NCBI RefSeq assembly: GCF_013201645.1
Contig: NZ_CP053842.1
Span: forward strand, 186,001 to 250,000
DNA: 64,000 nucleotides
Source of the DNA: Campylobacter corcagiensis
GTDB lineage: Bacteria; Campylobacterota; Campylobacteria; Campylobacterales; Campylobacteraceae
Direction of reading: 5' to 3'
Part shown: piece by piece, positions 46,227 to 56,711 of the stretch
Layout of the letters: each line of letters starts with the position of its first letter
How positions within the stretch are numbered: the stretch's first letter is position 1
Position numbers and translations under genes: made by a program
The notes under the pieces: generated by a model
Told to the model about the DNA's origin: nothing
Databases searched by the model: none
What the model saw: the letters and a program-made list of their open reading frames with translations, nothing else

Positions 46227-47313
46227 TTATGAATATACTGAACTTTTAAAAGAGCTTGATAAAAAGGTGGAAAATATCGCTCTAATCATAAAACCTGCCC
46301 AAATAAAGTCTCGTCTTGAAGAGATAGAAAAGATAGGTCTTGATCCTGATTTTTGGAGAGATATTGATAAAGCTAGTCAGATAAATAAAGAAAAGACAAA
46401 GCTTAGTGGAATTTATTCTAAATTTATAAAAGCAAGATCAGCTGTTGATGATGCTAAGGATATGTACGAGCTAGCTTTAAGTGAAGATGATAGGGAAGTG
46501 ATAGAGTCTTTGTTTAATGATGCTCCAAATTTAGAAAAGAGCATTAAAAATTTAGAAGTTGCCATGCTTTTAAGTGGTGAAAATGACTCTAAAAACGCAA
46601 TTATCACAATCCATCCTGGAGCTGGTGGAACAGAAAGCAATGACTGGGCTAGTATGCTTTATAGGATGTATTTGAGATTTTGCGAAAGAGAAAACTATAA
46701 AGTTGAAGTTTTAGACTTTCAAGAAGGCGATGAGGCTGGGCTTAAAGATGTAAGCTTTATCGTAAAAGGCGAAAATGCTTATGGGTATTTAAAGGCTGAA
46801 AATGGCATTCATAGGCTTGTTAGAGTAAGTCCGTTTGATAGTGCTGGCAGGCGTCATACTAGTTTTACTTCTGTTATGGTAAGTCCTGAAATAGATGATG
46901 ATATCGTAATAGATCTTGATGAAAAAGATCTTCGTTTTGACTACTATAGAGCAAGTGGAGCAGGTGGGCAGCATGTTAATAAAACAGAGAGTGCTGTTAG
47001 AATCACCCACTTACCTACAAATATTGTCGTGCAGTGCCAAAATGATAGAAGTCAGCATAAAAATAAAGCTACAGCGATAAAAATGCTAAAATCAAGGCTT
47101 TATGAACTAGAGATGATGAAGCAAAATGAAGCCATTAATAGTCTAGAAAAAAGCGATATTGGTTGGGGACATCAGGTAAGAAGCTATGTTCTTTTTCCTT
47201 ATCAGCAAGTAAAAGATACAAGATCTGGCATAGGGTATTCTCAGGTTGATGATATATTGGATGGGGATTTAAAAAGAATAATAGAAGATGTATTGGTTGC
47301 GAAAGCTAATTAA
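46219..47313 (+). CDS. prfB: peptide chain release factor 2
   Basis: Recognises UAA and UGA stops. The stop-codon-reading SPF tripeptide is in [15 protein letters not shown], and GGQ is in [12 protein letters not shown]. The length of 364 residues is full, with no in-frame stop or internal frameshift site near codon 25, so the E. coli-type autoregulatory frameshift is absent. It starts at TTG 46219 behind AAAGGA, overlapping nhaA by 8 bases. Confidence 0.95.
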   Translation: MDSYEYTELLKELDKKVENIALIIKPAQIKSRLEEIEKIGLDPDFWRDIDKASQINKEKTKLSGIYSKFIKARSAVDDAKDMYELALSEDDREVIESLFNDAPNLEKSIKNLEVAMLLSGENDSKNAIITIHPGAGGTESNDWASMLYRMYLRFCERENYKVEVLDFQEGDEAGLKDVSFIVKGENAYGYLKAENGIHRLVRVSPFDSAGRRHTSFTSVMVSPEIDDDIVIDLDEKDLRFDYYRASGAGGQHVNKTESAVRITHLPTNIVVQCQNDRSQHKNKATAIKMLKSRLYELEMMKQNEAINSLEKSDIGWGHQVRSYVLFPYQQVKDTRSGIGYSQVDDILDGDLKRIIEDVLVAKAN

Positions 47314-47331
47314 ATTTTTAAAGGAGAAAAA

Positions 47332-47655
47332 ATGAATAAAGATGGGATTTTGGTTTCACTAGGATATGGTGTAAATGAGAGCACAACTGCTCAACTTGAG
47401 GGAATTTTAAATGAGTGCGATTTAACTGATACTGAGCTTGAAAAAATTGTTTTGTTAAATGATAATGTTAAAAAATTTGAGGGCTTTGTGGCGATGTCAA
47501 ATTCAAATCACTACTTTAAGGTTAAAACTGAAAGCACTAATCCTGAGATGATAAAAGCCGTAAGAGAGACAATTTATGAGTGGGCGGATAGATATAAATT
47601 TAGTATAGAAAAAGTTGATGGAAAAGAGACTTACTATATAGTTGGTAAAAATTAA
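47332..47655 (+). CDS. small conserved protein of unknown function
   Basis: A 107-residue soluble protein behind AAAGGAG, 18 bases after prfB. It has no signal peptide or motif I recognise. Hydrophobic strands alternate with charged turns, and the C-terminus reads KVDGKETYYIVGKN. It is probably in the nhaA-prfB operon. No function is assigned. Confidence 0.55.
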   Translation: MNKDGILVSLGYGVNESTTAQLEGILNECDLTDTELEKIVLLNDNVKKFEGFVAMSNSNHYFKVKTESTNPEMIKAVRETIYEWADRYKFSIEKVDGKETYYIVGKN

Positions 47656-47664
47656 GGAGAGACT

Positions 47665-48078
47665 ATGAAAAAAGCGATTTGTTTTACTTTTATTGCTGCT
47701 TTGATAGCAGGATGTGCAACTACAAAAAGCAGTAGTAGACCCGGCGTATCAAATGATAGAATTCAAGAGCAAGTTATACTTGTAGAGAGTGTAAATTCTA
47801 CTTTAGATCTAAATGCTTTAAATAGAATGGATACAGCTGATGCTTATAAAACAGCAAATTCATACTATAAAAATGGCGATTATGTAAATGCAATTACTGC
47901 TTATGATTTTACTTGTGCTAAATTTCAGTACATTCCTGCTTGCGTAAGACTTGCAAGTATGTTTGAAAAAGGCCAAGGAATAACTGCAAATAGATTAATA
48001 GCACTTGATATATATGAAAGATCTTGCTATGGTGGGCATGATGAAAGTTGTAATGATGCTAAAAGGCTTAGAAAGTAA
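47665..48078 (+). CDS. small lipoprotein with a Sel1/TPR-like repeat
   Basis: A 137-residue exported lipoprotein. The signal ends in the lipobox-like ALIAGC, cut before Cys. The middle has TPR/Sel1-type helices (DAYKTANSYYKNGDYVNAITAYDFTC, VRLASMFEKGQGI…LIALDIYERSC). It probably sits in the outer membrane or periplasm; its partner is unknown. The next hairpin ends the operon. Confidence 0.7.
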   Translation: MKKAICFTFIAALIAGCATTKSSSRPGVSNDRIQEQVILVESVNSTLDLNALNRMDTADAYKTANSYYKNGDYVNAITAYDFTCAKFQYIPACVRLASMFEKGQGITANRLIALDIYERSCYGGHDESCNDAKRLRK

Positions 48079-48108
48079 ATTTAGGGGTTATTGTGCCCCT
48101 AAATTTAC
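48075..48108. terminator. hairpin spanning the lipoprotein stop and aroE 3' end
   Basis: GTAAATTTAGGGG (48075-48087) pairs perfectly with CCCCTAAATTTAC (48096-48108) around an 8-base loop. It contains the lipoprotein stop (48076-48078) and the last coding bases of the opposing aroE gene (stop at 48088-48090), so one stem serves both strands. Confidence 0.75.
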
Positions 48109-48882
48109 TGCTTTATTCATAAAAGTATAAATTTTATCTTTATTAAGAGTTCCGCCATAAAATATATCAAGTGCAAAAACTGCTTGCCAAACTAGCATAT
48201 CTTTACCATTTTTTGTCTGCAAATTCATATTCTTTGCTAAATTTAGAAAATTTGTAGATTTGTTGTATATAGCGTCAAATGCATACTGGCTGTTTTTTAA
48301 AGTAGGCTCTAAAAGCTCAACAGGCATAGGAAATTCATTTTTTACTAGCCCAGCAGATGTTGTATTAACTACCAGATCATAGCCTTTTGGAACAAATTCA
48401 TTCCAAGTCTTGAAGTTGTAATCTAAGAAATTTTGCCTTCTTTTTTCGCTTCTGTTGACAATTGAAGTAGAGATATTTTTGGTATTTAATGCATATGCTA
48501 TAGCCCTAGCAGTGCCACCAGCTCCTAAGATAAGGGCTGATTTTATCTTACCAAACTCATCTATGGCTTGTAAAAATCCTATAGCATCGGTGTTATAGCC
48601 AATTAGTTTGTTACTATCTTTTACTATAGTGTTTACAGAGCCAATCTTGCTGGCGTGAGTCTCTAATTCATCGCAAATTTTAAAAGCTTCTTCTTTAAAT
48701 GGCACAGTGATATTTGCTCCACTTAAATTTAGTTTTAAAAATTTAGACTTCAAATTTTTCTCATCTTCAAGTAAAACCCTGCCATAAAACGCCTCCAAAT
48801 CAAGTCCGGCTATGGCTAAGTTATGAAGTCGTGGGGAGATAGAGTGCGCTATAGGATTACCAAAAACAGCAAACTTCTTCAC
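48088..48882 (-). CDS. aroE: shikimate dehydrogenase
   Basis: Reduces 3-dehydroshikimate with NADPH in aromatic amino-acid synthesis. The N-terminal substrate domain has GNPIAHSISPRLHN. The Lys of VPFKEEAF and NYNTDAIGF are present, and the cofactor domain has GAGGTARAIAY. The length of 264 residues matches. It starts GTG 48882, one base into the stop codon of the SPOR gene, so it is coupled to it. Confidence 0.94.
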   Translation of the reverse strand: MKKFAVFGNPIAHSISPRLHNLAIAGLDLEAFYGRVLLEDEKNLKSKFLKLNLSGANITVPFKEEAFKICDELETHASKIGSVNTIVKDSNKLIGYNTDAIGFLQAIDEFGKIKSALILGAGGTARAIAYALNTKNISTSIVNRSEKRRQNFLDYNFKTWNEFVPKGYDLVVNTTSAGLVKNEFPMPVELLEPTLKNSQYAFDAIYNKSTNFLNLAKNMNLQTKNGKDMLVWQAVFALDIFYGGTLNKDKIYTFMNKAVNLGAQ

Positions 48883-49757
48883 TATTTTACCCTGTATAAA
48901 AAGGCATCTTTATTTACGGTTGCTCTAATATTTGACATCTCATTTTGAAGCTCACTGCCCTTATATGGACCAACCAAAACTTTAGTAAATTCTCTGCCAT
49001 TAACTGTCTCTTTATAGAGTCTGTAGCTGTATCCTGCGTTAATTAACTTAAGTAAAGCTGGATCGTCATTTTTAAATTCAGTAGTTGCGATAACTTGAAT
49101 ATAGCTACCGTTTGGAACATTACCACTTATATGAGTACCTTTTTTAATAGGTTTTGAGCTCTCTTGTTTTGGAGTTTCTTTTTTTGCTGGTTGCTCTTTA
49201 GTGGTTTTTTTAATCTCTGTTTGACTAACTTCTTGCTTTTTAGTGTCTGTTTTTGTTACTTCTTTTGCTTTAGCTGGTTCTTGTTTTGGAGTTTCTACTT
49301 TTTTAGCTGGTTGAGCTTTTGTTTTATCAGCAGTTACTACAACAACCTCTTTTTTAGGTTCTAGTTGCTTAACTTGAGTATTTTCTACAGCTTCTTGTTT
49401 GGTCTCAACAACTACAGGTTTTACATCTTCTTTTTTAGGCTCTTGAGCCACTTTTATCTCAACGACTTTAGGTTCAACCTTGGTTGGAGTAGATTTTATC
49501 TCCACGACAGTTTTTTCTTCAGTGGTTTTTGTTTGATCAGTGGACTTTTCTGGTGTAAATATTGCATCTTCGCTTGGCATTACAAGTGGCTCATTTGTTG
49601 CTGTATCGCCACTATTTATAAATTTCATAGTTAAAAGTATAATCAGAAAAAGTACCACCAAGATAGCAATACCGGTTAAAATCTTTTTGATATTATTTGA
49701 TCTTGCTGTATCTGGATCTAATAAGATGCTATCGTCTATATTAAATTTATCACTCAT
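48882..49757 (-). CDS. SPOR-domain cell-envelope protein
   Basis: A 291-residue single-pass inner-membrane protein: a cytoplasmic head, one helix at about residues 28-46 (TGIAILVVLFLIILLTMKF), a long Lys/Glu/Pro/Thr-rich linker, and a C-terminal SPOR domain (NGSYIQVIATTEFKND...GREFTKVLVGPYKG). SPOR domains bind denuded peptidoglycan at division sites. It corresponds to Cj0404 in C. jejuni. Likely part of the cvpA/fur/lysS/glyA/aroE run; glyA ends 22 bases upstream. Confidence 0.85.
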   Translation of the reverse strand: MSDKFNIDDSILLDPDTARSNNIKKILTGIAILVVLFLIILLTMKFINSGDTATNEPLVMPSEDAIFTPEKSTDQTKTTEEKTVVEIKSTPTKVEPKVVEIKVAQEPKKEDVKPVVVETKQEAVENTQVKQLEPKKEVVVVTADKTKAQPAKKVETPKQEPAKAKEVTKTDTKKQEVSQTEIKKTTKEQPAKKETPKQESSKPIKKGTHISGNVPNGSYIQVIATTEFKNDDPALLKLINAGYSYRLYKETVNGREFTKVLVGPYKGSELQNEMSNIRATVNKDAFLYRVK

Positions 49758-49779
49758 AAAATCTCCTTAAATTTTTGCC

Positions 49780-51024
49780 TTAATACATAGCCTTATTGTA
49801 GATTACAAATTTACTTGCAAGCTCTTTTAGCTCTTCTTTGATTTTTGCGTGAAGGTCTTTATTATTTATATCATCTAGTACGTCAGCTATTTTATTTGCG
49901 ATAAACTCAAACTCAGCTTCTTTCATCCCTCTTGCTGTTAGTGCAGGGCTTCCTAGTCTTACACCACTTGTTACAAAAGGACTTCTTTTTTCATTTGGAA
50001 CTGTGTTTTTATTAGCTGTGATTCCTGCTTCTTCAAGTGCGGCTGATGCGTCTTTTCCGCTATAGTCTTTATTTGATAGATCCATTAAAACAAGGTGATT
50101 ATCAGTTCCACCACTTACTAAATCATAGCCTCTACTTATCAAAACTTCTCCTAGTTTTTTAGCATTTGCTTTTACTTGCTTTGCATAAACTTTCCACTCA
50201 TCGCTTAAATTATGCTTAAATCCAACTGCCTTTGCGGCGATTACATGCATTAAAGGACCACCTTGAATTCCTGGAAAAATTGATGAGTTGATTTTTTTAG
50301 CTATTTCTTCATCATTTGTCATGATGATTCCACCTCTTGGACCACGAAGTGTTTTATGAGTGGTTGAGCTAACTACATGGCAGTGTGGAAACGGACTAGG
50401 ATGCTCTCCTGCTACAACAAGACCAGCTATATGAGCAACATCTGCAAACAAATACGCACCAACTGAATCAGCAATCTCTCTAAATTTGGCAAAATCAATC
50501 TCTCTTGCATATGCACTTGCACCACAAACTATGAGTTTTGGCTGGACTGTTTTAGCTATTTCTAAAACTTTATCATAGTTTATTCTTCCATCTGATTCAA
50601 CGCCGTAAAAAAAGCTATCGTAGTTTTTTCCACTACTTGAAACTTTTGCACCATGAGTTAAGTGTCCGCCATGGCTTAAATCCATACCTAAAATTCTATC
50701 GCCTGGATTTATTAAAGCTCCATAAACGCCTTGATTTGCTTGACTTCCTGAGTTTGGTTGAACATTTGCAAAGTTGCAATTAAAAAGCTTTTTACATCTT
50801 TCAATTGCTATTTCTTCGATGCCATCTACAAATTCACATCCGCCGTAATATCTTTTATGAGGATAACCTTCTGCGTATTTATTTGTTAAAATTGATCCCA
50901 TAACTTCCATAACTTCTGGGTATGTGAAGTTTTCACTTGCGATCATTTCTAAATAATCGCACTGCCTTTTTAACTCTTTGTTTGTTAAATCAAAAATTTC
51001 TTTATCAAAATTTTCTAAACTCAT
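49780..51024 (-). CDS. glyA: serine hydroxymethyltransferase
   Basis: A PLP enzyme interconverting serine and glycine while loading one-carbon units on folate. It has the N-terminal [32 protein letters not shown], and the PLP lysine in [14 protein letters not shown]. The length of 414 residues matches. It is close to lysS, 2 bases away. Confidence 0.96.
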   Translation of the reverse strand: MSLENFDKEIFDLTNKELKRQCDYLEMIASENFTYPEVMEVMGSILTNKYAEGYPHKRYYGGCEFVDGIEEIAIERCKKLFNCNFANVQPNSGSQANQGVYGALINPGDRILGMDLSHGGHLTHGAKVSSSGKNYDSFFYGVESDGRINYDKVLEIAKTVQPKLIVCGASAYAREIDFAKFREIADSVGAYLFADVAHIAGLVVAGEHPSPFPHCHVVSSTTHKTLRGPRGGIIMTNDEEIAKKINSSIFPGIQGGPLMHVIAAKAVGFKHNLSDEWKVYAKQVKANAKKLGEVLISRGYDLVSGGTDNHLVLMDLSNKDYSGKDASAALEEAGITANKNTVPNEKRSPFVTSGVRLGSPALTARGMKEAEFEFIANKIADVLDDINNKDLHAKIKEELKELASKFVIYNKAMY

Positions 51025-51026
51025 TT

Positions 51027-52532
51027 TTACTCCTTGTTTTCATCATTTTGTTTAAGTGGTCTCATCGCTGGAAATAAAATAACATCGCGAATTGATTTTT
51101 TATTTGTTAAAAGCATGACTAATCTATCAATGCCAAGTCCCCAGCCAACAGTTGGAGGCATCGCATATCCAAGTGCTTTTACATAGTCTTCATCCATCTC
51201 GTGTGCTTCATCATCTCCTGCGTTTTTAGCGTCAATTTGACCTTTAAATCTCTCATATTGATCAAGTGGATCATTTAGCTCATTAAAGGCATTTGCAAGT
51301 TCGTTTCCTGCGATAAATAGCTCAAATCTCTCAGCGATATTTGGATTTTCATCGCTTCTTCTTGAAAGCGGGCTAATTGAAAGTGGAAAATCAACTATAA
51401 AAGTTGGATTAATTAGCTTTTTTTCAACATAATTATCAAAAAGTTCAGCTTGTAAATGTCCTATATCTAAATTTGCATTTGCCTCAAAGCCATCATTTTT
51501 TAATTTTTCTAAAATTTTATCTTTATCATTTATAATATCTTTTGAAATTTCACCAATTTCAACTAAAGCATCTAAATATTTTACTCTTGCAAATGGCTTT
51601 GAAAAGTCTATTTTTAGCTCATCATACTCTAAAATTTCAGGTAAATTTAGCTCTTTTAGTAAAACCTTAAAAAGTTCTTCTGTTAAATCCATCGCTTCAT
51701 TATACTCATGCCACGCCCAGTAAAACTCAATGGCTGTAAATTCAGGATTATGAGTTAAATCCATTCCTTCATTTCTAAAATTTCTATTTATCTCAAAAAC
51801 AGCTTCCATTCCGCCAACAATTAGTCTTTTTAGATAAAGTTCAGGTGCGATTCTTAAAAAGCGATTTACATCAAGAGCGTTATGATAAGTTATAAAAGGC
51901 TTTGCATTTGCCCCGCCTGCAATTGGGTGCATCATCGGAGTTTCAACTTCCATAAAGCCTTTATTTTCAAAAAAATGCCTAATTATAGAGATGATTTTTG
52001 ATCTTTTTTTGAAGTCATTTCTAACTTCTGGATTCATTATCATATCAAGATATCTTTGGCGGTAACGCATCTCAATATCTACAAGTCCATGAAATTTCTC
52101 AGGTAGTTGAGAAATAGCTTTTGAAGCAAGAGTTAAATTTGTAACATGCATGGAAAACTCCCCAGTTTTTGTTACAAAAGGATAGCCTTTTACTAAAACT
52201 ATATCTCCAACTTCAAGATTTTTTTTAAAATTTGCGTATAAATCTTCGCCGATGCTATCACGAGAATAATAAATTTGGACATTTCCACTTTCATCTTCGA
52301 TGTTTGCAAAGGTTGATTTTCCAGCAACTCTTTTAAGCTTTAATCTTCCTGAAATCGTTACTTCATCGCTAACTCTTTTTTCTTCTAAATCCTTAACATA
52401 CTCAAATTTATCTCTAAATTCTTTAATGCTCATATCTCTTTTTAGAAAATGTGGATATGGATTTATGCCTAAATTTCTAAGTTCGTTAGCTTTTTCTATC
52501 CTTTGGAGTTCTAATTGATTATCAAATACCAC
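51027..52532 (-). CDS. lysS: lysine–tRNA ligase, class II
   Basis: Charges tRNA-Lys. It has an OB-fold anticodon domain ([20 protein letters not shown]) and a class II catalytic core with motif 2 around [11 protein letters not shown] and motif 3 [13 protein letters not shown]. The length of 501 residues matches. It starts with GTG 52532 right after the fur stop (TAA-GTG), with AAGGAG upstream inside fur. Confidence 0.95.
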   Translation of the reverse strand: MVFDNQLELQRIEKANELRNLGINPYPHFLKRDMSIKEFRDKFEYVKDLEEKRVSDEVTISGRLKLKRVAGKSTFANIEDESGNVQIYYSRDSIGEDLYANFKKNLEVGDIVLVKGYPFVTKTGEFSMHVTNLTLASKAISQLPEKFHGLVDIEMRYRQRYLDMIMNPEVRNDFKKRSKIISIIRHFFENKGFMEVETPMMHPIAGGANAKPFITYHNALDVNRFLRIAPELYLKRLIVGGMEAVFEINRNFRNEGMDLTHNPEFTAIEFYWAWHEYNEAMDLTEELFKVLLKELNLPEILEYDELKIDFSKPFARVKYLDALVEIGEISKDIINDKDKILEKLKNDGFEANANLDIGHLQAELFDNYVEKKLINPTFIVDFPLSISPLSRRSDENPNIAERFELFIAGNELANAFNELNDPLDQYERFKGQIDAKNAGDDEAHEMDEDYVKALGYAMPPTVGWGLGIDRLVMLLTNKKSIRDVILFPAMRPLKQNDENKE

Positions 52533-52994
52533 TTATTTTTCTCCTTTTTTACAATCATTACAAGTTCCATATAGTTGCATAAGATGTCCTGTTAGCGTAA
52601 AACCATAATGTTTTGCTATGTCAATTTGTCTTTGTTCAACACACTCATCTTCAAATTCTACTATTTTGCCACAATGTTTACATATGATATGATCGTGATG
52701 AGGTTTGTTGGCAAGTTCAAATTTTTTACCCTGAATTCCAAATGATATAGAAGTAACCATTCCTGATTCTTCTAATAAATTTAGAGTTCTGTAAACAGTA
52801 GCGATACCTATGTTTAACTCAGGATAAGTCTCTTTTATCTCCATATAAAGCTCTTCAGGAGTGAAGTGATGATCGTTGTTATAAAGTGTTTTTAAAACAC
52901 ACTCTCTTTGGACTGTAAATTTAAGAGCATTGTCTTTTAAAATCTTCTTAAATTTATCTAGCAATGCATCAAATTCTAAATTTTCAATTTTCAT
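52533..52994 (-). CDS. fur: ferric uptake regulator Fur
   Basis: An iron-dependent repressor, 153 residues from the ATG at 52994. A winged-helix DNA-binding half has [15 protein letters not shown] metal-binding half has [21 protein letters not shown] and LYGTCNDC zinc cysteines. The start at 52994 is chosen over 53006 because it aligns with MLIENVEY of C. jejuni Fur as I recall it. It overlaps the upstream cvpA end by 11 bases and leads into lysS, as in C. jejuni. Confidence 0.93.
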   Translation of the reverse strand: MKIENLEFDALLDKFKKILKDNALKFTVQRECVLKTLYNNDHHFTPEELYMEIKETYPELNIGIATVYRTLNLLEESGMVTSISFGIQGKKFELANKPHHDHIICKHCGKIVEFEDECVEQRQIDIAKHYGFTLTGHLMQLYGTCNDCKKGEK

Positions 52995-53634
52995 TTTTAA
53001 ATCCATCAGTTGATATGTTTAAATCAAGAGTTTGATTATTATCTTGAGTTACTTCGCTTTTTTCATATACTACATTTACGCTATTTTTCTCTTCATTAGA
53101 TCTTTTTTGCGTAGTAGGAATGATATCTTCTTTTCTCATCCCCATAAGTTTCGTTCCAACATTTACAAGATATGGATATGTGATGCTGTTTTCAAAGTAT
53201 GGTCTTGCTTGATCGTTTAAAAAAGCAGATGATCTAATAAATACAGCTAAAACTGCAAATATTAAGAAAATCTTTGCCCCACCAAACACAAATCCACCAA
53301 TCCTATCTATAAGACTTAGTCCGCTAAGTCCAAGAAGTTTTGTTAAAAGCTCACCAAGTATCAATGCCGCAAACCAAATTCCAAAAAGAGCTACAATAAA
53401 ACCAACCACGCTTTGGGTTCCAGTTTCGCTCATTACGCCAATTTTTCCAAGGTCGTATATATTTGTACTTATCCAAGCACCAACTTCAGCTTTATATCTA
53501 ATGGCTAAAACAAAACCACCTATTATCCCTATAATACCAAAAATTTCTCTTATAAGACCGCTTGATAAACCCTTAAGCCCGAATACAAAAACAAGCCCTA
53601 TAATTATGAGATCTAACCAGTTTAAAGCTTCCAT
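52984..53634 (-). CDS. CvpA-family membrane protein
   Basis: A 216-residue protein with four membrane helices in the first about 130 residues ([63 protein letters not shown]) including the CvpA-type [12 protein letters not shown] charged C-terminal tail follows. CvpA proteins are linked to colicin V production or to biofilm and envelope traits; the molecular role is unknown. It overlaps fur by 11 bases. It lies 3 bases after pilT. Confidence 0.82.
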   Translation of the reverse strand: MEALNWLDLIIIGLVFVFGLKGLSSGLIREIFGIIGIIGGFVLAIRYKAEVGAWISTNIYDLGKIGVMSETGTQSVVGFIVALFGIWFAALILGELLTKLLGLSGLSLIDRIGGFVFGGAKIFLIFAVLAVFIRSSAFLNDQARPYFENSITYPYLVNVGTKLMGMRKEDIIPTTQKRSNEEKNSVNVVYEKSEVTQDNNQTLDLNISTDGFKNEN

Positions 53635-53637
53635 ATC

Positions 53638-54714
53638 TTAATCTCCTATAATTTTAATAAGCTCTTGTAAGCTTGTAGAGTACCTTCTAGCATCATCTTT
53701 TGTGATGAGATTAGCCTGAATAGCTTTAACTAGAGCCTGAGTTTGAGTTACCATTCCGGTTTGCTGTTGGTTTAGTTGCATTTGAGAGTAGATTTGGTGG
53801 TTTTTATCCTCTCTAATAAGGTTTGAAATAGCGCTATTGTTTATCAAAATTTCATGAATTGCTAAACGCCCGCCACCAATTCTAGGAAGTAGTGATTGAG
53901 ATATGATGGCTGATAAAGAAACAGAGAGCATATTTCTAATCATAGCTTGCTCACCACCTTCAAAACTATCTATAATACGGCTAATTGTCTGCATTGCTGA
54001 GTTTGTATGAAGTGTTCCAAAAACTAAGTGTCCAGTTTCAGCTGCTGTTATAGCAATTGAGATAGTTTCCTTATCTCTCATCTCACCTATTAGTATGATA
54101 TCTGGATCTTCACGAAGTGCGTATTTTAAGGCATTTGCATATGAGTGAGTATCAGTTCCTATATTTCTATGTGAAAAAAGGGCTTTTTTATTTGTGTGGA
54201 CAAATTCCACAGGATCTTCAACTGTTATAATGTGCTTTCTTTCGTTCTCATTTATCTCGTTTAAAAGTGATGCAAGTGTGGTTGATTTACCAGATCCAGT
54301 TGGTCCAGTAACTAAGATAAGACCTTTTTCTCTTTTTACTAAATCTTTAAAAATTTGAGGACCTTTTAAATCGTCAATTGATGGAATATTTATCGGAATT
54401 GTTCTAAAAGCAGCAGCTAAATCACCATTCATCGTGTAGTAGTAGTTACCTCTGTAACGCCCGATATTTGGAATCTCTAAAGCAAAGTCAAGCTCTTTGT
54501 TCTCTTCAAGTTCGCTCTTTTGAGCATCACTTATGACTGCGTAGCACATTGTTTCTATATCTTCACCAGTAAGTGGCTCCATATCTATTGGGCGAAGTTT
54601 CCCATCTATTCTGATTTGTGGAGCACTTCTGCTTACGATATGTAAGTCACTTGCTTTGTGCTGAACCATAACCTTAAGTAGCGTATGAATATCTGGTAGT
54701 TTTTTATTTTCCAT
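53638..54714 (-). CDS. pilT: PilT-like type IV pilus retraction ATPase
   Basis: A cytoplasmic hexameric ATPase that retracts type IV pili, or acts in a related secretion machine. It has the N-terminal HKASDLHIVSRSAPQIRIDG domain, Walker A GPTGSGKSTTLA, the Asp box EDPVEFVHTNKK, Walker B IILIGEMRDKETI and the His box GHLVFGTLHTNSA. The length of 358 residues matches PilT. It lies between cvpA and gatC. No pilin or PilB is in the window, so which machine it drives is open. Confidence 0.88.
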   Translation of the reverse strand: MENKKLPDIHTLLKVMVQHKASDLHIVSRSAPQIRIDGKLRPIDMEPLTGEDIETMCYAVISDAQKSELEENKELDFALEIPNIGRYRGNYYYTMNGDLAAAFRTIPINIPSIDDLKGPQIFKDLVKREKGLILVTGPTGSGKSTTLASLLNEINENERKHIITVEDPVEFVHTNKKALFSHRNIGTDTHSYANALKYALREDPDIILIGEMRDKETISIAITAAETGHLVFGTLHTNSAMQTISRIIDSFEGGEQAMIRNMLSVSLSAIISQSLLPRIGGGRLAIHEILINNSAISNLIREDKNHQIYSQMQLNQQQTGMVTQTQALVKAIQANLITKDDARRYSTSLQELIKIIGD

Positions 54715-54723
54715 TTTTCAACC

Positions 54724-55011
54724 TTAATCTAAAATTTTAGGCACCACAAAAAAACCATCTTTAGCATCTGGTGCATTTTTAAATACTATATCTATAATCT
54801 CTTGATTGCCACTATTTGGAACATCATCTCTTAGCGGTGTAAAATTTGAGCTACTACCTATTTTTTCATCTTTTAAGTTAAGCTCATCTAAGATATTTAC
54901 AAACTCAAGTATGCTTTGTAGCTCCTTTTTAGTACTATCTCTTCTGTCATCGTCTATTTTTATGGCACTTAACTTTTCAAGTTTTTTTAGTAAATTATCA
55001 TCTATCAGCAC
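54724..55011 (-). CDS. gatC: glutamyl-tRNA(Gln) amidotransferase subunit C
   Basis: The small helper subunit of the amidotransferase that makes Gln-tRNA(Gln) by amidation. The 95 residues have the family pattern: LEKLSAIKIDDDR, ILEFVNILDELN, TPLRDDVPN and the C-terminal FFVVPKIL. It starts with GTG 55011 and is coupled to pilT, 9 bases away. Confidence 0.92.
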   Translation of the reverse strand: MLIDDNLLKKLEKLSAIKIDDDRRDSTKKELQSILEFVNILDELNLKDEKIGSSSNFTPLRDDVPNSGNQEIIDIVFKNAPDAKDGFFVVPKILD

Positions 55012-55129
55012 TACTTTATCCTCTCTAATAACAAAAATCTTTTTATTATATCACAAATTAGCTTACAATTAGGCGTTATTTAAAAGATTTTATGCTACAA
55101 TTACGCTCAAATTCAGATAAAGGAAAATT

Positions 55130-55699
55130 TTGGCTATAAAAGATAATGTAAAAGAGTTAAAAAAAGTAGCAGACTCTGAAGAGCAATTTTTAGAAAGCAT
55201 TATAAAAAGTGAGTTTTTTGTTAAGAAGTATAAAAAGCCTATAATAACAGTAGTTATCATAGCTATTTTGATACCGCTTGCTTTGGCAACTTCAAATTTT
55301 ATAAAAGATAGAAAATTTAAAGCAGCAAACGAAGCTTACGCAGAGCTTATTACAGATCCAAACAATCAAAAAGCAAAAGAGAAGCTAAAAAGTTCTAGCA
55401 AAAACCTATATACTATTTATGAGTTTAGAACGGCTCTTGATACTAACGATAGTGCTAAACTTGATCAGCTTTCAAATTTAGATGGAATTGATCCTGTTTT
55501 AAAAGATCTTATAAATTTTAGTGCTAAAAAAGATAGTGGGGAGATAATGGATAGCTATGCTGTTTTTATGAAGGGATATGGCTATTTAAAAGATGGCAAG
55601 ATTGAAGAGGCAAATCAAGAATTTGTTAAAATTGCGCCAAATTCTCCACTTGGTGATATAGCTAGAAATTTAAGACATTATAATGGAGCAAAACAGTGA
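55130..55699 (+). CDS. YfgM-like anchored TPR protein
   Basis: A 189-residue protein with a short cytoplasmic lead, one membrane helix (about residues 39-57, IITVVIIAILIPLALATSNF) and a helical periplasmic part resembling TPR repeats (FKAANEAYAELITD, GYLKDGKIEEANQEF). It resembles YfgM, a companion of the Sec and BAM machinery. The start is TTG 55130 behind AAAGGA. The next gene's GTG start overlaps its stop codon by 4 bases. Confidence 0.65.
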   Translation: MAIKDNVKELKKVADSEEQFLESIIKSEFFVKKYKKPIITVVIIAILIPLALATSNFIKDRKFKAANEAYAELITDPNNQKAKEKLKSSSKNLYTIYEFRTALDTNDSAKLDQLSNLDGIDPVLKDLINFSAKKDSGEIMDSYAVFMKGYGYLKDGKIEEANQEFVKIAPNSPLGDIARNLRHYNGAKQ

Positions 55700-56709
55700 G
55701 AAATTTAACTATATTGACAGCTTTTATCTTAGCTTTTGTTTTTACGGGTTGTTCTACAAAAAGAGAGTATTTCCACCCACAAGAAAATGAAGCAGTAGCT
55801 GATCTAAACTATCAAGGAAAACTAAATAGTAAAATAGCGTATGCTACAGTAAATGGCGCTACTTTAAAAAATGGAACAATTATCACAAAAAGTGGCATAA
55901 TAAATGGCGTAAAGCTAGATAAAAATGAGAAATTTTTAGGAATTTTTGATAATAAAATTCTATCTTCAAACATAAGTGGAAATTTTAAAATTCGTGATAT
56001 GAGTGGAAATGTTTTGCTTGATAAAGATTTCTCATCTCAGGTTGTATCAGCTAGCCTAAAAGGAAGCGATCTTGCTGTCATAAGAGCTGATAATGCTATG
56101 TTTTTATTAGATATAAGTAATAATAGCGTAAAATTTGCTGATAAATTAGATAGAGTTTATACGCTTGATTCAAGAACGGCATCTCCATTATTTTTAGGAA
56201 ATGATGCTTTGATGTTTCCTAGCTTAAATGGTCAACTTCTCTTAATCCACACTCCAACTGGCGGACTAGCTTTAGATACATATATAAGTTCTGAGCCGTT
56301 TTTTAATAATGTAATTTTCCTAGAAAATAAAGGACCAAACATCTATGCTGCTACAAACACGGGAGTTCTTTTAAATACTCCAAATGGTAACAAAAGAGTT
56401 ATTGATACGATAAAAGATATATTTTTATATCAAGATAGATTGTATCTATTTAGTAAAGATGGCACAGCAAAGGTTTATGATTTAGCGTTAAATAAACTAA
56501 ATGAAGAGAAATTTAGATTTGCTCAGTTTTCAAATATCATTGCAAAAGGTAATAAATTATATATTTTTGAAAGACAAGGTTACATGATAGTAACTGATTT
56601 AAATCTTAAAAATAGACAAATTTTTGAACTTGATGGCGATATAGATGAGACAAATTTTGCTAGTGAGAATGTCTTTTATCACGGTGATGAGTATATAGAG
56701 ATAAGATAG
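55696..56709 (+). CDS. outer-membrane lipoprotein, β-propeller-like
   Basis: A 337-residue lipoprotein with a signal ending in FVFTGC (lipobox). The rest is repeating four-stranded segments with hydrophobic/turn alternation, as in BamB or PQQ-type propellers. It overlaps the YfgM-like gene by 4 bases. The YfgM–BamB pairing matches E. coli gene order and supports a role in outer-membrane protein assembly, though individual repeat motifs are weak. Confidence 0.65.
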   Translation: MRNLTILTAFILAFVFTGCSTKREYFHPQENEAVADLNYQGKLNSKIAYATVNGATLKNGTIITKSGIINGVKLDKNEKFLGIFDNKILSSNISGNFKIRDMSGNVLLDKDFSSQVVSASLKGSDLAVIRADNAMFLLDISNNSVKFADKLDRVYTLDSRTASPLFLGNDALMFPSLNGQLLLIHTPTGGLALDTYISSEPFFNNVIFLENKGPNIYAATNTGVLLNTPNGNKRVIDTIKDIFLYQDRLYLFSKDGTAKVYDLALNKLNEEKFRFAQFSNIIAKGNKLYIFERQGYMIVTDLNLKNRQIFELDGDIDETNFASENVFYHGDEYIEIR

Positions 56710-56711
56710 CA

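Noticed and set aside
46219-46320. Possible programmed frameshift in prfB
   Set aside because: The gene is one uninterrupted frame with no in-frame TGA or CTTTGA site near codon 25.
49164-49770. Three plus-strand open frames rich in Phe/Leu opposite the SPOR gene
   Set aside because: They arise from the Lys/Glu/Pro/Thr-rich repetitive linker read backwards; no ribosome site or motif supports them.
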